DNA of 64,000 nucleotides from positions 1 through 64,000 of the forward strand of contig CAZBEO010000002.1 in the NCBI GenBank assembly GCA_964490935.1, written 5' to 3'. The position numbers and the translations under genes are program-made. Every line of letters begins with the position of its first letter. The stretch's first letter is position 1. Shown here one piece after another: positions 60,053 through 64,000 of this stretch. The stretch is from JAQVYB01 sp964490935. Its GTDB lineage: Bacteria > Verrucomicrobiota > Kiritimatiellia > RZYC01. Below the pieces are notes generated by a model. That model was given only the letters and a program-made list of their open reading frames with translations. It was not told the origin of the DNA and searched no databases.

Positions 60053-62179
60053 TTACTTCTCCGTCAGATTCCACACACCGTCCCAATCGGCACCGTTCAA
60101 TGCCTCGCGGCAGCGCGCTAGGTACTTCGCGGCTAGCGGATCTTTTTCCAATGATTGGAACTTTTCCACCGCATTTTTCCAATCATTGGAAAAAACGAAC
60201 CCGAGCCCTTCTTCGAAGGTCCGCACCCAGTCCGGGCGCTCGTTCGCATCCAGCGTCAGTAGTTCATACACGCTCACCGGGGACTTGCGCCCGACCACCC
60301 GGATTTTTCCGATTTGCCGCGCACCGAGTTGCCCCTCCACCGCCGACCAAGTTTCACCGGAAACCATACTATACGTTCCGAAGGCTTTGTTCGCGCCCTC
60401 GAGGCGCGAGGCCAAGTTGGCCGCATCGCCCAGTACCGTATAATCGAAACGCTCTTTCGATCCCATATTGCCCACCACCACCTCGCCCGTATGCATACCG
60501 ATCCGCGCGTAGAGTGGCGAGCCGTAGCGCTCCGCGAGATCATCGCGCAGCTCTTCGAGCCGCTTGGCGCAACGCAGCGCCGCGCGGCATCCACGCAGGG
60601 CGTGATCGTGCTGATCCATCGGCGCATTCCAAAAAGCGATAATGGCATCGCCCTCGTATTTATCCAGCGTGCCGCCCTCATCAAAAATAATATCGGTCAT
60701 TTCCGAAAGATACTCATTCAGAAAGGAGGTCAGTTCCTGTGGGTTCATCCGTTCTGAAATCGTGGAAAATCCCTGGATGTCGGAAAAGAAAATCGTGAGC
60801 ACCTTGCGCTCGCCGCCGAGCTTCAAGCGCCCCGGATCGTTGAGAATATTTTCAATCACATCACGACTCAAATAGTGCTGAAAGGCGCGCTTGATAAACT
60901 GTTTCTGTCGCCCCTCCGTAGCATAATTCACCAGCACCGCCGAGGTCAGCGCCAACAGCAGCGACAGCACCTGCACCACCAGCGGATACCAGAAACCCAG
61001 CGGATAAAACAGCAACGCCACCCCCACGCCGGGAAGCAGAAACAACACGTAAAAAAGCGCACTGCGCCACGCCGACCGACTGAACAAGCCCGCGAGCGCC
61101 GCCAGCAGGGAAAGCAACAGCACCACCAACACCACTGCATGGCGCGGAACATCCCGCAGCGCATCCGCATCGAGCAGATTGTCGAGTAGCGTGGCGTGAA
61201 TGAACACACCCGGGGAAACGCGCGAAACCGGTGTGGCCCGCTGATCCATCAACCCCGGCGCGCTGAATCCAAACAGGACGTGACAATCCTTAAACACCTT
61301 TGGATCCAGTTCAGCCTCCATCCCCGCCTGCAAATTCATTTCCGACAGAATCACCGCCGCCGCACGAATTCGCTCATAGGGATCATCCACTCCCCGGTAA
61401 TGCAGCAGCACATCGCCATGGGCATCCAGCGGAACGCTCACCGGCCCGAGTTTCAGGCGTTGTGCCTCCAGGCTGGTTTCCCACGCATCCGGATGCGTGA
61501 GCAGATACGCCGCCACCCCGAGCGAAGGCACGTAGCGCCCGTCAAACCGATTCAGCGGAGAGGCGCGACGGAACACACCGTCGGAATCCGGCATATCGCG
61601 TACATTGCCCAACACTGCGGCGTTGGTGGCCACTTCGGGAATCGGAAACGTGGCTCGACTCTTGTTCAAACGTCGCTCCCGCCGGGGCGGAAGGTCCGAC
61701 ACCTGCACCTTCCAGTCTTGTTGCAAAATGTCCGTCGGCCAGGTCTCGCTCCCGCCCGAACGATCACCGAGAAACACCGCCGCCACCAAGTTGGTGGTGG
61801 TCCGCATCGCCTCTCCAAGCGCTTCGTCGTCGCTCACCGAATAGGCCGAAGGCTCGGTATAGAGTACGTCAAACGACACGCTTGCCGCGCCAGCCCGCTG
61901 CATGAATTGAAGCAGTGGAACATACATCTCACGCGGCCAGGGCCACGACACGCTTAATTCTTTCGCCGCCCAATCCAGCGACGCCTGATCCAGCAGCACC
62001 AATTTAATTTTCGCCGCCGACTCCGAGTTGCGCGCGAACAGTCGTACACGCCACGCCCAGGTCACATTCTCGACCGCATCCAGCGCCCCGAAAAACCAGA
62101 GCGACAGACTGATCAGCGCCGCACCGCCTCCGCAGAGCACCCCGTACAGCCACTTTTTTTTGGTCTCTGCCTTCATCAT
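60053..62179 (-). CDS. CHASE2-domain class III adenylate/guanylate cyclase
   Basis: 708 aa. An N-terminal membrane helix, a periplasmic CHASE2 domain (about 40-330), then three membrane helices (HAVVLVVLLLSLLAALAGLF, YVLFLLPGVGVALLFYPLGFWYP...) come first. The catalytic domain (about 460-640) has metal Asp in TIFFSDIQGF and the second in DKYEGDAIIAFW, base-specifying Lys in that motif and Thr in FDYTVLGDAANLASRLE, which also holds the Asn and Arg. The Lys/Thr pair fits class IIIb adenylate cyclases. The last 70 residues form a TPR-like tail with two copies of a short palindromic DNA motif. Confidence 0.93.
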   Translation of the reverse strand: MMKAETKKKWLYGVLCGGGAALISLSLWFFGALDAVENVTWAWRVRLFARNSESAAKIKLVLLDQASLDWAAKELSVSWPWPREMYVPLLQFMQRAGAASVSFDVLYTEPSAYSVSDDEALGEAMRTTTNLVAAVFLGDRSGGSETWPTDILQQDWKVQVSDLPPRRERRLNKSRATFPIPEVATNAAVLGNVRDMPDSDGVFRRASPLNRFDGRYVPSLGVAAYLLTHPDAWETSLEAQRLKLGPVSVPLDAHGDVLLHYRGVDDPYERIRAAAVILSEMNLQAGMEAELDPKVFKDCHVLFGFSAPGLMDQRATPVSRVSPGVFIHATLLDNLLDADALRDVPRHAVVLVVLLLSLLAALAGLFSRSAWRSALFYVLFLLPGVGVALLFYPLGFWYPLVVQVLSLLLALTSAVLVNYATEGRQKQFIKRAFQHYLSRDVIENILNDPGRLKLGGERKVLTIFFSDIQGFSTISERMNPQELTSFLNEYLSEMTDIIFDEGGTLDKYEGDAIIAFWNAPMDQHDHALRGCRAALRCAKRLEELRDDLAERYGSPLYARIGMHTGEVVVGNMGSKERFDYTVLGDAANLASRLEGANKAFGTYSMVSGETWSAVEGQLGARQIGKIRVVGRKSPVSVYELLTLDANERPDWVRTFEEGLGFVFSNDWKNAVEKFQSLEKDPLAAKYLARCREALNGADWDGVWNLTEK
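60147..60193. repeat. Pair of TTCCAATSATTGGAA palindromes in the cyclase gene
   Basis: TTCCAATGATTGGAA and TTCCAATCATTGGAA occur about 29 nt apart in the 3' end of the cyclase coding region. A third copy is at about 39190-39204 in the Gfo/Idh gene. In protein they read FQSLE or FSNDWK. Confidence 0.8.
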
Positions 62180-62196
62180 GGTGTTTCAATCGTGAT

Positions 62197-63117
62197 TTAT
62201 CGCAGGCTGGCCGTAGCCGTCTCAAAGCGTTGCTGCCGCTCTTTCGGTTCAGGACGCGGCTGCACCTTGATCTGTGAGCGCACTGCTTCGATCCGGTCGT
62301 CCGGCGAGGGATGCGTCTTGGCAAATCCCGGGCTATCGCCGTGAATCTGCTTTTTCATCTCCGAGAGCATGCCAATCAGCGCATTCGGATCATACCCCAC
62401 GGACTCCATAATTTGAACGGCGGCTGAATCCGCCTGATATTCCTGCCGCCGCGAATAGCCGTTCACCACCAGTGTTTGCGTGACATCGTTAATCGACCCT
62501 TCAAATGCCTTGGTCACTTCCGCGAGCTGCCCGCCGCCGAGTCCCTTCGCACTTTCGGTGGCCAGAATGGTCAGGGCCGAGGTTAGGCGGCTCTTGCTGA
62601 TGGCGCGCAGGCCATCCTCATTCTGCACATGGCCCACCTCATGCGCCAACACCGACGCCAGTTCATCCTCCGTTTTGCAGCATTTCAACAAGCCACGCGA
62701 AACCAGAATCAGGCCGCCAGGCGCAGCAAAGGCATTGACCTCATCGGCATCCAGCACCAGAAAATGATATCCGCCGAAGGTTTCCGGTTTGCCGGATGCA
62801 CGCGAGAGGGTCTGCCCGAGCACGTTGACATAATGCGTGAGCACCCGGTCGTCATAGGGTTTGTACTGCCCAAGCAGCGACGCCGCCACCGAACGCCCGA
62901 TGTAATACTCCTGCTCCGGCGTGATGTCCTCGAAGGTTTTCCCCACTGCACTGACGGATTTATTGATCGACTTGGCATCTTCCTCCTTGATCGCACCCGA
63001 TGCCACCGCAATGGAGGTTCCCATTTCCGTCACTTGATTCAGCGTTTCACACGCCGTGAAGAGCAGTAACGAAAACGTCGTCAATCCAAACAAAATGATG
63101 GGTATGTGCTTTTTCAC
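62197..63117 (-). CDS. M48-family metalloprotease lipoprotein
   Basis: 306 aa. The signal sequence ends in a lipobox-like LLLFTAC (Cys about residue 23). The M48 catalytic motif is LAHEVGHVQNEDG with the downstream Glu region GYSRRQEYQADSAAVQIMESVGYDP. This is the BepA/YcaL-like periplasmic arrangement that monitors outer-membrane proteins in other bacteria. It overlaps the SH3 gene by ATGA and lies 17 nt upstream of the cyclase gene. Confidence 0.92.
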   Translation of the reverse strand: MKKHIPIILFGLTTFSLLLFTACETLNQVTEMGTSIAVASGAIKEEDAKSINKSVSAVGKTFEDITPEQEYYIGRSVAASLLGQYKPYDDRVLTHYVNVLGQTLSRASGKPETFGGYHFLVLDADEVNAFAAPGGLILVSRGLLKCCKTEDELASVLAHEVGHVQNEDGLRAISKSRLTSALTILATESAKGLGGGQLAEVTKAFEGSINDVTQTLVVNGYSRRQEYQADSAAVQIMESVGYDPNALIGMLSEMKKQIHGDSPGFAKTHPSPDDRIEAVRSQIKVQPRPEPKERQQRFETATASLR

Positions 63118-63596
63118 ATCGCACCTCCTTTGCCTGCCGCGACACTGCCTTCCGTGAGAAACTGCCGCATCTCCTGCTCGGGAATTACAATTTTTTCCAT
63201 GACATCCACTTCGGTGAAATCCACTTCCTTGTTTTGGGCCTTGTATTCGGCTTCCACTTCCTTGCTGAAGCCCTTGCCCGCCAGCGCCAGTTCATCGCCC
63301 GAGGCCACCGTACCGACCTGCCCGCCACCCGCCACCGGAGTGATTTTTTTCCGGGTCAATGCCGAGGTGTGCACCCACCCTTGAACCCCGCCCGCGCCCG
63401 CCTGACTCCATCCGGATTGCTCATCGCTGACCACTACCTGATCTCCGTATGAAAGTTTCGCCACGGTCGCACCCAGAAAAGAGGGTTTGTCACGCAGCAC
63501 AGTTTCCTTCACCTGCACGCTCATCGACTGCCCAGACGCATAAACGCCGCACACCGATAGCGCCAGCACACTCGCCGAAACCATCCACTTATTCAT
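63114..63596 (-). CDS. Exported SH3-domain protein
   Basis: 160 aa. A signal peptide (VSASVLALSVCGVYASG) is followed by a bacterial SH3-type domain (about 25-80: VKETVLRDKPSFLGATVAKLSYGDQVVVSDEQSGWSQAGAGGVQGWVHTSAL). A C-terminal charged helix follows with KEVEAEYKAQNKEVDFTEVDVMEKIVIP. SH3_3 domains bind peptidoglycan or protein. ATG at 63596 overlaps the TPR stop as TGATG. Confidence 0.85.
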   Translation of the reverse strand: MNKWMVSASVLALSVCGVYASGQSMSVQVKETVLRDKPSFLGATVAKLSYGDQVVVSDEQSGWSQAGAGGVQGWVHTSALTRKKITPVAGGGQVGTVASGDELALAGKGFSKEVEAEYKAQNKEVDFTEVDVMEKIVIPEQEMRQFLTEGSVAAGKGGAM

Positions 63597-64000
63597 CACT
63601 GCTCCTCCTTTGTTTCAGGAACTTCTTGTTTAATCAACTCGAACAGGGTTTTGGCACTGCGCTCCAGTTCCGCGTCCCCGCTCTTCTTTGCCACCTGCAA
63701 GCTCTGCTCAATCGCCTTCAGCGCGTCCACATAGCGATGCTGGCCATAAAAAACCAACGCCGCACGCAGGGCGTACTCCCCGGCCTCGTTCCAAACGCCC
63801 GCTTGACCATAGGCTGTTGCTGCCTGGCTCATGGCATCGGCCATGTCTCCATAGTCACCCGCCGTTTTATAAAGTGTCACCGCCTTCGCATAATCATCGG
63901 CGGCATCGCGGTTCATCCCCTTGGAAGAGCCCTGGTCGGCACGAAGCCGATAACAACCCGCGCTCAGGCGAGCATTTCCATTCAGGTTTTTTTTCATCAA
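63596..64000 (-). CDS. TPR protein, truncated at or near window edge
   Basis: At least 133 aa, reaching the right edge; an ATG at 63997 could be the start but upstream sequence is missing. TPR-like repeats are DDYAKAVTLYKTAGDYGDMADAMSQAATAYGQAGVWNEAGEYALRAALVFYGQHRYVDALKAIEQSLQVAKKSGD. No signal peptide is visible in the part present. First visible gene of the cassette that runs to 55148. Confidence 0.7.
   Translation of the reverse strand: MMKKNLNGNARLSAGCYRLRADQGSSKGMNRDAADDYAKAVTLYKTAGDYGDMADAMSQAATAYGQAGVWNEAGEYALRAALVFYGQHRYVDALKAIEQSLQVAKKSGDAELERSAKTLFELIKQEVPETKEEQ

Overview
The window is chromosomal DNA, roughly 55-60% GC by eye, from a Gram-negative, apparently anaerobic bacterium. 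Lipid A genes (lpxA, lpxB, lpxI and an LpxL/HtrB-type acyltransferase), a putative outer-membrane barrel and a GspC-like protein imply a double membrane. Ferredoxin-dependent 2-oxoacid oxidation implies anaerobic metabolism. A histone-H1-like DksA protein and planctomycete/verrucomicrobial-looking intergenic repeats point to the PVC superphylum, most likely Kiritimatiellota/Verrucomicrobiota. That assignment is inference from gene content only.

Layout, left half. 0.3-9.5 kb (minus) is one long rib-led unit: FMN riboswitch, ribBA, ribH, nusB, ftsY, ribD, ribE, panD, a coiled-coil zinc-ribbon gene, RNase P RNA, a GspC-like gene and glgA. 9.6-11.6 kb (plus) holds rdgC and a membrane-anchored protein. 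11.8-23.8 kb (minus) is housekeeping: cysE, a FecCD permease, ileS of the eukaryote-like type, an H1-tailed DksA gene, lspA, miaA, hflX, radC, lpxA, a response regulator and a zinc-ribbon membrane protein. 23.9-25.4 kb (plus) holds an AsmA-like gene, tRNA-Pro(GGG), a tandem array of truncated tRNA-like units and a small GIY-YIG nuclease gene. 25.4-28.8 kb (minus) holds a TPR protein, alr, tsaB and tsaE.

Layout, right half. 28.9-30.75 kb is manA (plus) bracketed by two inverted 88-bp MITE-like repeats. 30.8-33.2 kb (minus) is lipA, a lipid A acyltransferase and a GT2 enzyme. 34.3-37.2 kb (plus) is a large six-hairpin glycosidase. 37.3-44.0 kb (minus) is an envelope operon: ATPase-fold regulator, GT4, glpD, secreted protein, lpxI, Gfo/Idh oxidoreductase, lpxB. 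44.2-47.2 kb (plus) is a GT39 enzyme and an outer-membrane protein. 47.5-54.8 kb (plus) is a catabolic operon with two XRE-cupin regulator/acyl-CoA ligase pairs around a ferredoxin-dependent 2-oxoacid oxidoreductase. 55.1-64.0 kb (minus) is a tightly coupled signalling cassette: TPR, SH3, M48 protease, CHASE2 adenylate cyclase, metallo-beta-lactamase-fold hydrolase, MscS channel with cyclic-nucleotide domain, CHASE histidine kinase and LuxR-type regulator.

The most notable unexplained structures are the tRNA-Pro-derived array with its GIY-YIG gene, the cAMP/mechanosensitive cassette, a dispersed palindromic repeat that repeatedly supplies or encloses stop codons, and the inverted 88-bp pair around manA.
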